The notes under the pieces: generated by a model
The model's input: the letters and a program-made list of their open reading frames with translations, nothing else
The model's database searches: none
What the model was told of the DNA's origin: nothing
Program-made: the position numbers and the translations under genes
NCBI GenBank assembly: GCA_964371055.1
Contig: CAYJLF010000019.1
Span: 72,737-136,736, forward strand
DNA: 64,000 nucleotides
Source of the DNA: CAYJLF01 sp964371055
GTDB lineage: Bacteria > Eisenbacteria > RBG-16-71-46 > CAIMUX01
Direction of reading: 5' to 3'
In this document: piece after piece, positions 33,323 through 42,017 of the stretch
Layout of the letters: each line of letters starts with the position of its first letter
Numbering within the stretch: the first letter of the stretch is position 1

Positions 33323-33351
33323 ACGCTAGCACCCGGTCCCCGGGCCGTCAA
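33323..33351 (-). promoter_or_regulatory. Candidate promoter of the wza unit
   Basis: TTGACG (33346-33351, 5/6) and TAGCGT (33323-33328, only 3/6) lie on the minus strand with a 17-base spacer. They fall in the 197-base gap before the wza-like gene. The weak -10 keeps confidence low. Confidence 0.35.
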
Positions 33352-33393
33352 TCGGCGGCATCCCGAGACCCAACCGACTCGACGACACTGCCA

Positions 33394-34404
33394 TCATCGG
33401 CCGATCGCCCCACGGCCTTTACGCTTGGCCGCGATCGGAGGCGGATCGGCGGGTCCATCCGATATACCGTAACGAAGCAGGGCATGGATGAACAGGGGAA
33501 ACAGCAACTCGTGGTGCCCGACGATGTAGAACCCCTTACCGCCCTGCAGGGTGGGCCGCTGAGCGACATTGACCTGGGGGCGGTAGTGCCGCTGGAAATC
33601 GAACACCGCCGTGGTCAACTGGTCGAAGCGGGTCCCGAGATTGATGGCGACGGAGACGGCCTTCAGAAAGACCTCCGGCAGGATCACGGCGGAACCGACA
33701 TTGAGCGCTACACCCTTGGCCAGCGTCTGGACCTGCCGGCAGAGAATGCGGAAGTCGCGGGCAGAGGTCTCACCGGCCGCCGCGCCGGAGAAGCCGGGGT
33801 GCTGGTGGTTGATGTCGGCGCCGATCGCCAGGTGGACGCTGACCGGGATCGACATCTGCCAGGCGGACGCGAGCACGCTCCGTCCGGCCCCGGTTCCTGC
33901 CTCTTCCTGGATAGCCCGTCCGAGGCCTTCGCCCAGACCTTCCCCCCGCCGGGCCGCCTCGACGGTCCAGGCATTCAGCCATTGGGAGGTCTCGCGGGCC
34001 ATCCCGAACCGCCCCTCGGGCAACTGACCGGCGACGTCCTCCGAAGTGCGCCCCCAGAACGCGATCTCGAGATCGTGGATCGTGCCGGCGCCGTTCAGCG
34101 CCAGCGCCGTGATCCAGCCCTCGCGCATCAGGCGGATCAGGCCCGGGCCGAGTCCCGTCTTGATGACATGGCCCCCGAGCAACACGAGAAACCCGGCCCC
34201 GCCCGCCCGCGCGGTCCGGGTCCGCTGCACCAATTCGCGAAGATCTTTGGCTGCAAGGACATCCGGAAGGGAGTTCCAGAAGGAGTCGAACGAGTCGAGA
34301 GCGTCCGGGGGATGGTAGAAACTGGACGCCTCGACCAGGCTGCGACGGCGCTTCACCGGGTAGGTTCGCACGCCCCGCAGATCCAGCTCCTCATACTTCG
34401 ACAT
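33394..34404 (-). CDS. Deoxyhypusine synthase-like protein of unknown function
   Basis: The 336-residue protein appears to have the Rossmann-like order of deoxyhypusine synthase: IKTGLGPGLIRLMREGWITALALNGAGTIHDLEIA resembles the SSGLRD...VVTTAGGVEEDLIK region. SVLASAWQMSIPVSVHLAIGAD then aligns with the IPVFSPALTDGS block. The canonical C-terminal lysine and SWGK motif are not seen; it ends instead GKGFYIVGHHELLFPLFIHALL. Bacteria generally lack hypusine, so homospermidine synthase-like or other NAD-linked chemistry is possible. The ATG has GGAGG. It is the last gene of the rpsO-pnp-M16-dut group. Confidence 0.5.
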   Translation of the reverse strand: MSKYEELDLRGVRTYPVKRRRSLVEASSFYHPPDALDSFDSFWNSLPDVLAAKDLRELVQRTRTARAGGAGFLVLLGGHVIKTGLGPGLIRLMREGWITALALNGAGTIHDLEIAFWGRTSEDVAGQLPEGRFGMARETSQWLNAWTVEAARRGEGLGEGLGRAIQEEAGTGAGRSVLASAWQMSIPVSVHLAIGADINHQHPGFSGAAAGETSARDFRILCRQVQTLAKGVALNVGSAVILPEVFLKAVSVAINLGTRFDQLTTAVFDFQRHYRPQVNVAQRPTLQGGKGFYIVGHHELLFPLFIHALLRYGISDGPADPPPIAAKRKGRGAIGR

Positions 34405-34442
34405 CCGTGCCTCCGTCCGGTCGACCCCGCCGGCCCGCCGAC

Positions 34443-35375
34443 TCAGGGGGCGGGCGTCGTCCCGGGGGTGGCTGCCGCCGTGTCCGGGGGCGCCGCGGAC
34501 TCCTCCGGCGCCGCATCCTCCCGCTCGTGCCGCCAGTCCGTCTCCGGCCGCTGGAATTCGATCAGCTCGACACTGATCGCGCCGATCGGTAGTTTGCTGC
34601 GCATCAGCACCGGCATCCTCCGCTCGTCATCCGTCAGCCAGATCGACAGCTTCCCTTCGTTCTTGAAGAAGGCTCCGCTGCGCAGGGTCGGCTCGAGCAC
34701 CACGCAGTCGAACGTCCCGGCCGGAGTCTCGACGCGCTCGCGACCGATGACGCTGACCCGCAGCGGGTACTCCTTCCGGTTCTCGTGGCTCGTCAGGTAG
34801 TGCTTCTGGCCCGGCTCCAGCGGCATCGTGCGGACGCGATAGAAGGCCGCCAGGACGTCGTACACCGGCGGCGTGACTTTCGTCTCGGTTCCGTCATGAT
34901 AGGTGACCACGCCGTTCTCGGGATCGAAACGGGCCTGTTGGTCGGCCCGGTATCTCCCCTCGCGAAGATGCTTCTCGAAGAAACGCGAGTGGAGCTGCTC
35001 GACGTCGACCAGGGAGACCACGCGATCGCGTACGCGGTAGATTCCGTCGAAGACGGAGTTGCTCTCGGCGGTCGAGACGAGGTGGTAGACGGGGCGACCG
35101 GAGAAGCGCTTCACCCCCTCGATCGCCATCACTGCGGTCCCCGCTTTGATCAGGCCGTAGCGGACGGTGAACGTCAGCCGCTCGCCGACCCGGATGGCCG
35201 GGTGCATCCCCGGCATCCCGTTCTCGGCGGCGGCATCGACGTCGGCGGACGGGCTTTCGCTCGAACCAAGCCCCGTCGAGATCGAAGCGAGCGTGAGGAA
35301 GAGCAGAGCGAAGACGACGCGAAGCGTCGCGGGAATTCCGGCGCCCGATCGGCGCCGTGGGGAGCGGTCGGTCAC
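34443..35375 (-). CDS. DUF3108 domain protein, exported
   Basis: The 310-residue protein has a signal peptide (GIPATLRVVFALLFLTLASISTGLG). The DUF3108 body runs from about residue 58 (RVGERLTFTVRYGLIKAGTAVMAI) through YHDGTETKVTPPVYDVLAAFYRVR to GKLSIWLTDDERRMPVLMRSKLPIG. It then runs out into an alanine/proline tail. The family is beta-rich, envelope-located and uncharacterised. The GTG start overlaps the dut stop (GTGA), with GGGGAG upstream, so translation is probably coupled. A periplasmic or outer-membrane-facing location is inferred from the signal peptide. Confidence 0.82.
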   Translation of the reverse strand: MTDRSPRRRSGAGIPATLRVVFALLFLTLASISTGLGSSESPSADVDAAAENGMPGMHPAIRVGERLTFTVRYGLIKAGTAVMAIEGVKRFSGRPVYHLVSTAESNSVFDGIYRVRDRVVSLVDVEQLHSRFFEKHLREGRYRADQQARFDPENGVVTYHDGTETKVTPPVYDVLAAFYRVRTMPLEPGQKHYLTSHENRKEYPLRVSVIGRERVETPAGTFDCVVLEPTLRSGAFFKNEGKLSIWLTDDERRMPVLMRSKLPIGAISVELIEFQRPETDWRHEREDAAPEESAAPPDTAAATPGTTPAP

Positions 35376-35848
35376 GGCTCACTCCCCGCTGGACGGGTGC
35401 CGGTGTGACCGAATCCCCCCGCGCCTCTCCCGGTCTGTGGGATCGCATCGGCCCACTCCACCCGGGCGGCCGGGACCGGTGCGAAGACGATCTGCGCGAT
35501 CCGATCCCCCGAGGCGACGACGAAGGACTCGCGTCCCCAGTTCATCAGGATGACGCCCAGTTCGCCGCGGTAGTCCGAGTCGATCGTGCCGGGACCGTTC
35601 AAAAGGCCGATGCCGTGGCGCGCGGCCAGACCGCTCCGGGCCCTGACCATCCCTTCGTAGCCGGGGGGTATGGCCAGCACGAGCCCGGTCGGAATGATCG
35701 CCCAGGCGCCCGGATCGATGGTGACCGGAAGCTCGAGACAAGCCTGGAGGTCGAAGCCACTGGCCCCCGCCGTCATCTTCCGCGGCAGGATCGCCCCCTC
35801 GCGGGCTCGCGTGCAGGCGACCCGGACCTCAACATCCTTCCGCTCCAC
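35372..35848 (-). CDS. dut: Deoxyuridine 5'-triphosphate nucleotidohydrolase
   Basis: The 158-residue dUTPase has its motifs in order: ASGFDLQACLELPV (1), VRARSGLAARHG (2), NGPGTIDSDYRGELGVILMN (3), SGDRIAQIVFAP (4), and a C-terminal GAGGFGHTG (5) that closes over the active site. It hydrolyses dUTP to dUMP, protecting DNA from uracil and providing the dTMP precursor. GTG 35848 is chosen because GGGAGGAG lies six bases upstream; GTG 35878 would add ten residues. It lies between an M16 peptidase gene and DUF3108, an association seen in other bacteria. Confidence 0.93.
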   Translation of the reverse strand: MERKDVEVRVACTRAREGAILPRKMTAGASGFDLQACLELPVTIDPGAWAIIPTGLVLAIPPGYEGMVRARSGLAARHGIGLLNGPGTIDSDYRGELGVILMNWGRESFVVASGDRIAQIVFAPVPAARVEWADAIPQTGRGAGGFGHTGTRPAGSEP

Positions 35849-35906
35849 GAAGGGCTCCTCCCTTACGAACCCGGACACCCGGCGCCGATCTGCGCCCCGA
35901 CCCGGT

Positions 35907-37205
35907 CTAGAATTCCAGCGAGTCCAATCCGGGCCTCGGTTTCCCCGCCGGACCGAGGGTCACCAGCGAGAACCTCGCGGGATTCAGCAGTTCCACCGCC
36001 GCCTCGTGCACCTCATCGAGAGTGATCCGCTCAATCGCGTCGACCACCCGCGCCAGCGGGATCTGCCGCCCATAATACTCCTGGTTGTGGGCGAGACGCG
36101 CGATTCGCTCGTACATACTCTCGTACGAGAGAAAGAGTCCCGTATAGATCTGGGCCTTGGCGCTGTCCAGTTCCCAGGCCCGGACGCCGTCGCGGCGGAT
36201 CCTCTTCAGCTCCCGGGCCACGATCCGGAGTGCGCGCTCCATCTTGTCCGGACTCACCCCGAGGTAGACGCCGAAGACCCCGGTGTCGCGGTACGAGTCG
36301 GCGAAGCTGTAGACCGAATAGGCCAGTCCGGCATCCTCCCGGATCGTCTGGTAGAGGCGCGAGCTGGCGCCGGCGCCGAGGATCGTGTTCAGAACGTAGA
36401 TGACATGTCGTCGCCGATCCCGATACGACGGCCCGCGCCGGGCCAGACAGACCGATGCCTGGCTCAGGTCCCGTTCCACGTGCCGGACCCGCGGCCGGAA
36501 CGGCGGGAGGCGAGACCCATCCTCCGGGGCAGGCGTCGACGGCAGCCGAAAGGCGCGATGCACCTCGTCGGTCAGTCGATCGAAGTCGAAGCGGCCGGCC
36601 ACCGCGATCGTCACCACCGGCGCGGTGTAGCGCTCCCGGTGGTAGCGGCGCACGGCGCGGGCATGAAAGCGGCGCAGCGTCTCACGACGGCCGAGGATCG
36701 GAGAGCCGAGCGGGTGTCCCTGGAAGAGGAGGTCAGCCGCCAGGTCGTGGATCATCTCCTCGGGGCTGTCCTCGTACCCCTGGATCTCTTCCTCGACGAC
36801 CCCGACCTCCCGTTTCACCAGGTCGGGCTCGAATGCCGCGTCGCAGAGCAGCTCCGCCAGGATCGAGACCGCCGCGCTGCGATGGCCGTCGAAGACGCGG
36901 GCGTAGAAACAGGTGTTCTCCTTGGTCGTGTAGGCGTCGACCTGCCCCCCGATCGCCTCCATGCGCTTCGCCAGCTGATAGCCGCTGCGCCGGCGGCTCC
37001 CCTTGAAGACCAGATGTTCGATGAAGTGGGTGATCCCGGCCTGTTCGGGCGCTTCGTCGCGCGAGCCGACCCGGACGTAGACTCCGAGCGCGAGCGAATG
37101 GACCTGCGGAACCGGTTCAGCCAGCAGGGTCAGCCCGCCCGGCAACACGGCGACGCGAACCTCGGGATCCTCGAGGGAGTGATTGAGCGTGTGCAGGAAC
37201 TTCAC
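35907..37205 (-). CDS. M16-family zinc peptidase
   Basis: The 432-residue protein has the inverted zinc motif HFIEH (His60, Glu63, His64) in AGITHFIEHLVFKGS, and the distal glutamate segment EVGVVEEEIQGYEDSPEEM. The second, inactive half contains RTSYRDRRRHVIYVLNTILG-like and YSVYSFADSYRDTGVFGVYLG elements. Such peptidases, encoded next to pnp in many bacteria, are usually cytoplasmic processing enzymes resembling YmxG/PqqL. GTG 37205 is preferred: GGAGG lies eight bases upstream, whereas GTG 37214 overlaps that site. A strong hairpin separates it from pnp. Confidence 0.88.
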   Translation of the reverse strand: MKFLHTLNHSLEDPEVRVAVLPGGLTLLAEPVPQVHSLALGVYVRVGSRDEAPEQAGITHFIEHLVFKGSRRRSGYQLAKRMEAIGGQVDAYTTKENTCFYARVFDGHRSAAVSILAELLCDAAFEPDLVKREVGVVEEEIQGYEDSPEEMIHDLAADLLFQGHPLGSPILGRRETLRRFHARAVRRYHRERYTAPVVTIAVAGRFDFDRLTDEVHRAFRLPSTPAPEDGSRLPPFRPRVRHVERDLSQASVCLARRGPSYRDRRRHVIYVLNTILGAGASSRLYQTIREDAGLAYSVYSFADSYRDTGVFGVYLGVSPDKMERALRIVARELKRIRRDGVRAWELDSAKAQIYTGLFLSYESMYERIARLAHNQEYYGRQIPLARVVDAIERITLDEVHEAAVELLNPARFSLVTLGPAGKPRPGLDSLEF

Positions 37206-37255
37206 GCGGGGCACCTCCGGGCGCGGGCCGGGATCCCTCCGGGGCCCTCAGGCCA

Positions 37256-37283
37256 GAACCGGGAATCCGAAGATTCCCGGTTC
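37256..37283 (-). terminator. 12-bp UUCG-capped hairpin between pnp and the M16 gene
   Basis: A perfect twelve-pair stem GAACCGGGAATC/GATTCCCGGTTC closes on TTCG on the minus strand, forming C(UUCG)G. It lies 54 bases after pnp, without a U-tract. It may be a terminator, an mRNA 3'-end protector or an RNase processing site. Confidence 0.5.
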
Positions 37284-37337
37284 ATGTGATTCCACCCGAC
37301 GGCCGGTCCGGGACGGCGTCCCGGCCGGTCGCCTTGA

Positions 37338-39428
37338 CTACGCCGACGTGCCGTCCTCCTGCGGGATCCCCTTCCGGGAGAGACGGATCTTCCCTTCCTC
37401 GTCGACGCCGATGACCTTGACGAAGACGATGTCCCCCTCCTTGACGACATCCTCGACGCGCGCCACCCGGTAGTTCTCCAGCTCGGAGACGTGGACGAGG
37501 CCGTCGCGTCCCGGGAGGATCTCGACGAAGGCTCCGAAGTTCACGATCCGCTTGACCCGACCGCGGTAGATGCGGCCGATCTCCGGATCCTCGGTCAACG
37601 ACCGGACGATCTCGACCGCGCGCTGCGCCATCTCGGCGTCGACGCACGCCACCTTGACCGAACCGTCGTCCTCGATGTCGATCTGCGCACCGGTCTGCTC
37701 GCAGATCTTCTTGATCGTCTTGCCGCCGGGCCCGATGACGTCACGGATCTTGTCCGGGTTGATCCGGAGGACGAGGATCCGCGGAGCGTACCGGGAGATC
37801 TCGGGCCGCGACTCCGGCATCGCCTCTTTCATCACGGAGAGGATGTGCAGTCGCCCCTCCCGCGCCTGGTCCAGGGCGCGCTTCAGGATCTCGAAGTCGA
37901 GCCCCTTGATCTTGATGTCCATCTGCACGCCGGTGATCCCCTCCGCCGTGCCGGCGACCTTGAAGTCCATGTCGCCCAGGTGATCCTCGACTCCCATGAT
38001 GTCGGAGAGGATCGCGGTCTTGCCGTCCTCCTGGATCAGACCCATCGCAATCCCGGCGACCGGCGCCTTGATCGGCACGCCGGCGTCCATGAGCGCGAGG
38101 GTGGCGCCGCAGACCGACGCCATCGAAGAACTGCCGTTCGACTCGAGCACGTCGGAGACGATCCGGATCGTGTAGGGGAACCGCTCGTTCGACGGGACCA
38201 TCCCGGAGAGCGACCGTTCCGCCAGCGCTCCGTGGCCGATTTCCCGTCGGCCGGGACCCCGGTTGGGACGCACCTCGCCGACGGAGTAGCTGGGGAAGTT
38301 GTAGTGGAGGAGGAACGTCTTCCACGACTGCCCCATCAGCTCCTCGATCTTCTGCTCATCGGTGGTGGTGCCGAGCGTGGTGACCACGAGGGCCTGGGTC
38401 TGCCCCCGGGTGAAGACCGCGCTGCCGTGCGTGCGCGGCAGGACGCCGACCTCACAGGTGATCGGACGAATCTCGGCCAGGCCGCGCCCGTCGGCGCGCT
38501 TCGCCTCGTCCACGATCATGCGACGCATCAGGTCCTTCTCGAGGTCGTGGAAGACCTTTCCGGTCTGGGCCACGGCGTCAGGATGGGTCTCGGCGTACTT
38601 CGCCTCCGCCTCGAGAGCCAGCGCGTGCAGCGCCTCCTCCCGCTCCTTTTTCGGACCGATCCGGATCGCCGTATTCACGCGCGCTCCGAAGTCGGTGTTG
38701 ATCGCGGCGGTCAGAGCGGCGTCGAGTCCCTTCGGGGCCCAGGCGCGCTTGGGCGACCCGGCCTGCTCGATGATCCGTCGCTGCAGGCGCACGATCTCCT
38801 GGATGTGCGGATGGGCGAACCGGAACGCTTCCAGCAGCTGGTCCTCGGAAAGCTCACGGGCCTCCCCCTCGACCATCAGGATCGAGTCCTCCGTGCCCGC
38901 GATGATCAGGTTCATCTGGCTGGCTTCGAGCAGGTCGCTGGTCGGGTTGAGGATGAAGCCCTCCTCCCCCAGTCCCACGCGGACCGCTCCGACCGGGGTC
39001 GGGAACGGCAGGTCGCTCAGGTTGAGGGCGAGCGAAGCCCCGATCAGGCCGAGAACGTCTCCATCGTTCATCTGATCGTGCGACAGCACCTCGGCGCCGA
39101 TCATCGTGTCGTAGCGGTTCGCCTGGTCGAAGAGAGGCCGCAAGCTGCGATCGATCAGGCGCGAGGAGAGGATCTCCTTCTCGGTCGGACGCCCTTCGCG
39201 CTTGAAGAAACCGCCCGGAATGCGCCCGGCGGCATAGGTCTTCTCCCGGTAGTCGACCAGAAGCGGCAGGAAGTCGCGGTCGGTTTCCTCACGGCTGACG
39301 ACGGCGGTGCACAACACGACCGTGTCGCCGTAGCGCACGAGCGCCGATCCCGACGCCTGACGCGCCAGACGACCAGTCTCGATCGTGAGGGTGCGGCCGC
39401 CCAGTTCCATCGTTTCCACAATGCTCAT
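37338..39428 (-). CDS. pnp: Polynucleotide phosphorylase
   Basis: The 696-residue enzyme degrades RNA phosphorolytically in the cytoplasm, often with RNase E. It starts with ETMELGGRTLTIETGRLARQASGSALVRYGD of the first RNase PH core and continues into the second core with LPRTHGSAVFTRGQTQALV and SNGSSSMASVCGATLALMDAGVPI. A KH domain (GPGGKTIKKICEQTGAQIDIEDDGSV) and an S1 domain (GRIYRGRVKRIVNFGAFVEILPGRDGLVHVSEL) complete it. ATG 39428 has GGAGATCAAG upstream. It follows rpsO, the usual arrangement, in which PNPase often controls its own message. Confidence 0.97.
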   Translation of the reverse strand: MSIVETMELGGRTLTIETGRLARQASGSALVRYGDTVVLCTAVVSREETDRDFLPLLVDYREKTYAAGRIPGGFFKREGRPTEKEILSSRLIDRSLRPLFDQANRYDTMIGAEVLSHDQMNDGDVLGLIGASLALNLSDLPFPTPVGAVRVGLGEEGFILNPTSDLLEASQMNLIIAGTEDSILMVEGEARELSEDQLLEAFRFAHPHIQEIVRLQRRIIEQAGSPKRAWAPKGLDAALTAAINTDFGARVNTAIRIGPKKEREEALHALALEAEAKYAETHPDAVAQTGKVFHDLEKDLMRRMIVDEAKRADGRGLAEIRPITCEVGVLPRTHGSAVFTRGQTQALVVTTLGTTTDEQKIEELMGQSWKTFLLHYNFPSYSVGEVRPNRGPGRREIGHGALAERSLSGMVPSNERFPYTIRIVSDVLESNGSSSMASVCGATLALMDAGVPIKAPVAGIAMGLIQEDGKTAILSDIMGVEDHLGDMDFKVAGTAEGITGVQMDIKIKGLDFEILKRALDQAREGRLHILSVMKEAMPESRPEISRYAPRILVLRINPDKIRDVIGPGGKTIKKICEQTGAQIDIEDDGSVKVACVDAEMAQRAVEIVRSLTEDPEIGRIYRGRVKRIVNFGAFVEILPGRDGLVHVSELENYRVARVEDVVKEGDIVFVKVIGVDEEGKIRLSRKGIPQEDGTSA

Positions 39429-39648
39429 CTTGATCTCCGATCTCGATCGGTGAATACAAAACCACGGACCAAACACAAGACGCGCCGAACCGCAGAGGTC
39501 CGGGCGTCTCGGTGGTCAAGAGCGAGAGCCGAGGGACGGGGTTTCCGGGCCATGTGCAAAGCAACTGCCCGGACCGACGCCCGAACCGATCCAAGGACTG
39601 CCGATCCACGGACTGATCGCGTAGTTCCTCTGTGAACAAGCGCTCGGA

Positions 39649-39918
39649 TCAGTGCCGCAGACCAAGGTCCTTGACCAGGCTCCGGTAGCTCTCCAGCTTG
39701 GTGTTCTTCAGGTATTCCAGAAGCTTCCGGCGGCGGCCCACCATCCGGAGGAGACCTCGACGGGAGTGGTGGTCGGTCGTGTGCTTCTTGAAATGCTCGG
39801 TCAGGTGGCGGATCTTCTCCGTCAGCAGGGCGATCTGGACCTCGGGACTCCCTGAATCCAGGTCGTGCAGCTTGTACTTCCCGATGATCTGCTGCTTCTC
39901 TTCCTTCGAAAGCGGCAT
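39649..39918 (-). CDS. rpsO: 30S ribosomal protein S15
   Basis: The 89-residue protein is complete, with the characteristic KYKLHDLDSGSPEVQIALLTEKI, HFKKHTTDHHSRRGLLRMVGRRRKLLEYL and a final SYRSLVKDLGLRH. It binds 16S rRNA in the central domain. The ATG has GGAGGACAGG before it. It is separated from pnp by 220 bases that hold no other gene. A promoter lies at 40007-40035. In other bacteria S15 represses its own translation through its leader; the leader here is about 80 bases. Confidence 0.97.
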   Translation of the reverse strand: MPLSKEEKQQIIGKYKLHDLDSGSPEVQIALLTEKIRHLTEHFKKHTTDHHSRRGLLRMVGRRRKLLEYLKNTKLESYRSLVKDLGLRH

Positions 39919-40006
39919 CCTGTCCTCCAACAGACACTCGACGGCCGGCACCTCCGGCCGCAGGACCCCGATGGCCCTTAACGACTCTCGTGCCCAAACA
40001 GGTGGC

Positions 40007-40035
40007 AACATACCATCTGTCGCACTTTGCTTCAA
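40007..40035 (-). promoter_or_regulatory. Promoter of the rpsO-pnp unit
   Basis: TTGAAG (40030-40035, 4/6) and TATGTT (40007-40012, 4/6) lie on the minus strand with a 17-base spacer, in the AT-rich part of the ribF-rpsO gap. Confidence 0.5.
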
Positions 40036-40057
40036 CGGTTAGTTTGTCGATCGGATA

Positions 40058-40071
40058 CGAACATTCGTTCG
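40058..40071 (-). promoter_or_regulatory. Perfect CGAAC-N4-GTTCG palindrome (LexA-box-like)
   Basis: The 14-base site CGAACGAATGTTCG (minus strand) fits the Gram-positive/Actinobacterial SOS consensus CGAAC-RNRY-GTTYG at every position. It lies in the ribF-rpsO gap, 22 bases upstream of the rpsO -35. Ten fixed positions are expected by chance about 0.06 times in a window this size. No lexA or other SOS gene is adjacent. Confidence 0.45.
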
Positions 40072-40114
40072 CCTCTCTGATCCAAGCCCGCCGGGTGCCC
40101 CCAGGCCACCCTTC

Positions 40115-41062
40115 TCAGGAGCCGTTTCGCCCGGCGGGTTGAGGGGGAGACGGAGTCCCGAGACGGGCCCGCGCCCGCTCGATGTCCTTCGCCACGGCGT
40201 CTCGCAGCTCATCGAGGGAGCCGAACTTCCGCTCCGGGCGAAGCCTCTCGACCAGGTGAAGCGTGAGCATGGTCCCGCGCAACTCCCCGCTCCAGTCCAA
40301 CAGGTGCGCCTCCACGGTCGGTCGCCTGTCCCGGGTCAGCGTCGGCCGCACGCCGATGTTCACCACGGCCCGATGGAGTATCCCCTCCCGTTCGGCCCAC
40401 GCGGCGTAGACTCCGTTGGCCGGGAGATACTGCCCCTCGGCCAGATCGAGATTGGCGGTGGCCACCAGGATCTGCGCCCCCTCGCCCCGCCCCGACCCGA
40501 CCCGTCCCTCGATCACGGGGTCGTGGCCGAACAGCTCGCGCGCCTCGGCCAGGTCCCCCCGCGCGAGCGCCGCGCGGATCCGGCTGCTGCTTACGGCGAG
40601 GCCCCCCGCCACGAGAGCGGGGCAGACCTCGACGTCGAATCCCTGGTGCTGCCCGATCGATCGGAGCAGGTTCGCGTCCCCCGCGCGACCCCGCCCGAAT
40701 CGGAAGTCGTACCCGATCCAGAACTCGACCGGTCGAACCCGCCGTAACAGCGTCTGCTCGACGAAATCCCGGGCCGAGAACGAGGCGATCTCCGGGGAGA
40801 AGGGAAGAAACCAGGCCCAGTCGACGCCGAGTTCGGCCAGGTGGCGCAGCTTGACGGCCCGCGGCATCAGGAGGTGCGGTCCGATTTCCGGCGCGAGCAC
40901 GGCGACGGGGTGCGGATCGAAGGTGATGACCAAGGACGCACACCCGTGGCGGGCCGCGGAATCGAGCACGCGCTGAATCAACTCGCGGTGCCCGCGGTGC
41001 ATCCCGTCGAAGACCCCCACGGTCGCGACGACGCGCGGACGGCTGGAGCCGGTCGCCGGCAC
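40115..41062 (-). CDS. ribF: Bifunctional riboflavin kinase / FAD synthetase
   Basis: The 315-residue enzyme converts riboflavin to FMN, then to FAD. The N-terminal adenylyltransferase domain has VVATVGVFDGMHRGHRELI (nucleotidyltransferase HxGH variant) and SLVITFDPHP, with the second motif SSSRIRAAL. The C-terminal flavokinase domain has LPANGVYAAWAERE and a VNIGVRPT segment. It ends with a proline-rich tail. GTG 41062 lies just beyond the truB stop; TTG 41083 would overlap truB. It follows truB as in many bacteria, within the nusA-infB group. Confidence 0.9.
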   Translation of the reverse strand: MPATGSSRPRVVATVGVFDGMHRGHRELIQRVLDSAARHGCASLVITFDPHPVAVLAPEIGPHLLMPRAVKLRHLAELGVDWAWFLPFSPEIASFSARDFVEQTLLRRVRPVEFWIGYDFRFGRGRAGDANLLRSIGQHQGFDVEVCPALVAGGLAVSSSRIRAALARGDLAEARELFGHDPVIEGRVGSGRGEGAQILVATANLDLAEGQYLPANGVYAAWAEREGILHRAVVNIGVRPTLTRDRRPTVEAHLLDWSGELRGTMLTLHLVERLRPERKFGSLDELRDAVAKDIERARARLGTPSPPQPAGRNGS

Positions 41063-41066
41063 CCTG

Positions 41067-42017
41067 CTAGAGCACCCGGTCAAGGCGCAGGTGGCACGAC
41101 TCGGCGAGAGGACGGTCGGCCGGTCCGGGGACGAAGTCGATCGACGCGACGGCGATCAGATCGCCATCCGGTCCCAGCAGACGCACGGTCTGTCCGGGAC
41201 GGCACTCGAGATCGGACGCCAAAGACGCGAACGAGGGGGCGGCGCCGTGCCGCACCCGCTGCGCCCAACGCTCACCCAGCCGCACCGCCGGCAGGTGGGA
41301 CAGCGCCTCGGCCATCGGGACCGCGCGTTCGAGCAGCCCGGCCCGCGTGTTGCCCGGCGCGGAAATCAGCCGGCAGGCGTCCGCGACCTGGAAGGAGCCG
41401 ACCGCCGTCCGCGCCAGCGACTCGATCGAGGCGAGCGCATGGCAACGCACGCCGAAATCTTCGACGAGGGTCCGGATGTAGGTCCCCTTGCCGCAATCGA
41501 CCTCAAAGTCGACCCGCGGCGGCTCGAAACCGACGATCTCGAATCGGCCGATGAAGACCGGCCGGGGCGGACGGGCTACCTCCACGCCGCGCCGCGCGAG
41601 TTGGTAGAGACGTTTCCCCTCATGCTTGACCGCCGACACCATCGGCGGCACCTGCATGCCGTGCCCCAGAAACGAGGCGGCGGTCTCGCGGAGCTGATCG
41701 AGGCCGAGATCAGGCACCGGTCCTTCCTCGACGATCGCGCCGCCGGCATCGCCGCTGTTGGTGCGCCGGCCGAAGATCAGAGTCCCTCGGTAGCTCTTGG
41801 GCTGTTCCATGAGGAATTCGGCCAGGCGTGTGGCCCGGCCGACCGCCACCAGGAGCACGCCGGCCGCGAAGGGGTCGAGGCTGCCCGCGTGGCCTACCTG
41901 CCGCAGGCCGAGGATGCGCCGCACCCGCGCCACCGCGTCGTGGCTGGTCCAGGGAACTTCCTTGTAGACGTTCAGGATGAAGCCCGCCGAGGGCTCGCGC
42001 GACGCGCGGGTGTTCAA
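41067..42017 (-). CDS. truB: tRNA pseudouridine(55) synthase
   Basis: The 316-residue enzyme makes pseudouridine 55 in the T arm of tRNA. It has GFILNVYKEVPWTSHDAVARVR and the catalytic RQVGHAGSLDPFAAGVLLVAVGRAT (Asp nucleophile), with SGDAGG-type and GTYIRTLVEDFG substrate-binding blocks. A PUA-like domain closes the protein (GQTVRLLGPDGDLIAVASI). The start is TTG overlapping the rbfA stop (TTGA), with AAGGGAG before it. Confidence 0.93.
   Translation of the reverse strand: MNTRASREPSAGFILNVYKEVPWTSHDAVARVRRILGLRQVGHAGSLDPFAAGVLLVAVGRATRLAEFLMEQPKSYRGTLIFGRRTNSGDAGGAIVEEGPVPDLGLDQLRETAASFLGHGMQVPPMVSAVKHEGKRLYQLARRGVEVARPPRPVFIGRFEIVGFEPPRVDFEVDCGKGTYIRTLVEDFGVRCHALASIESLARTAVGSFQVADACRLISAPGNTRAGLLERAVPMAEALSHLPAVRLGERWAQRVRHGAAPSFASLASDLECRPGQTVRLLGPDGDLIAVASIDFVPGPADRPLAESCHLRLDRVL

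Noticed and set aside
39429..39648. Small gene or regulatory repeat in the rpsO-pnp gap
   Set aside because: Only a short imperfect repeat of GGACTG-GATC is seen; no start/stop pair with a ribosome site and no strong stem.
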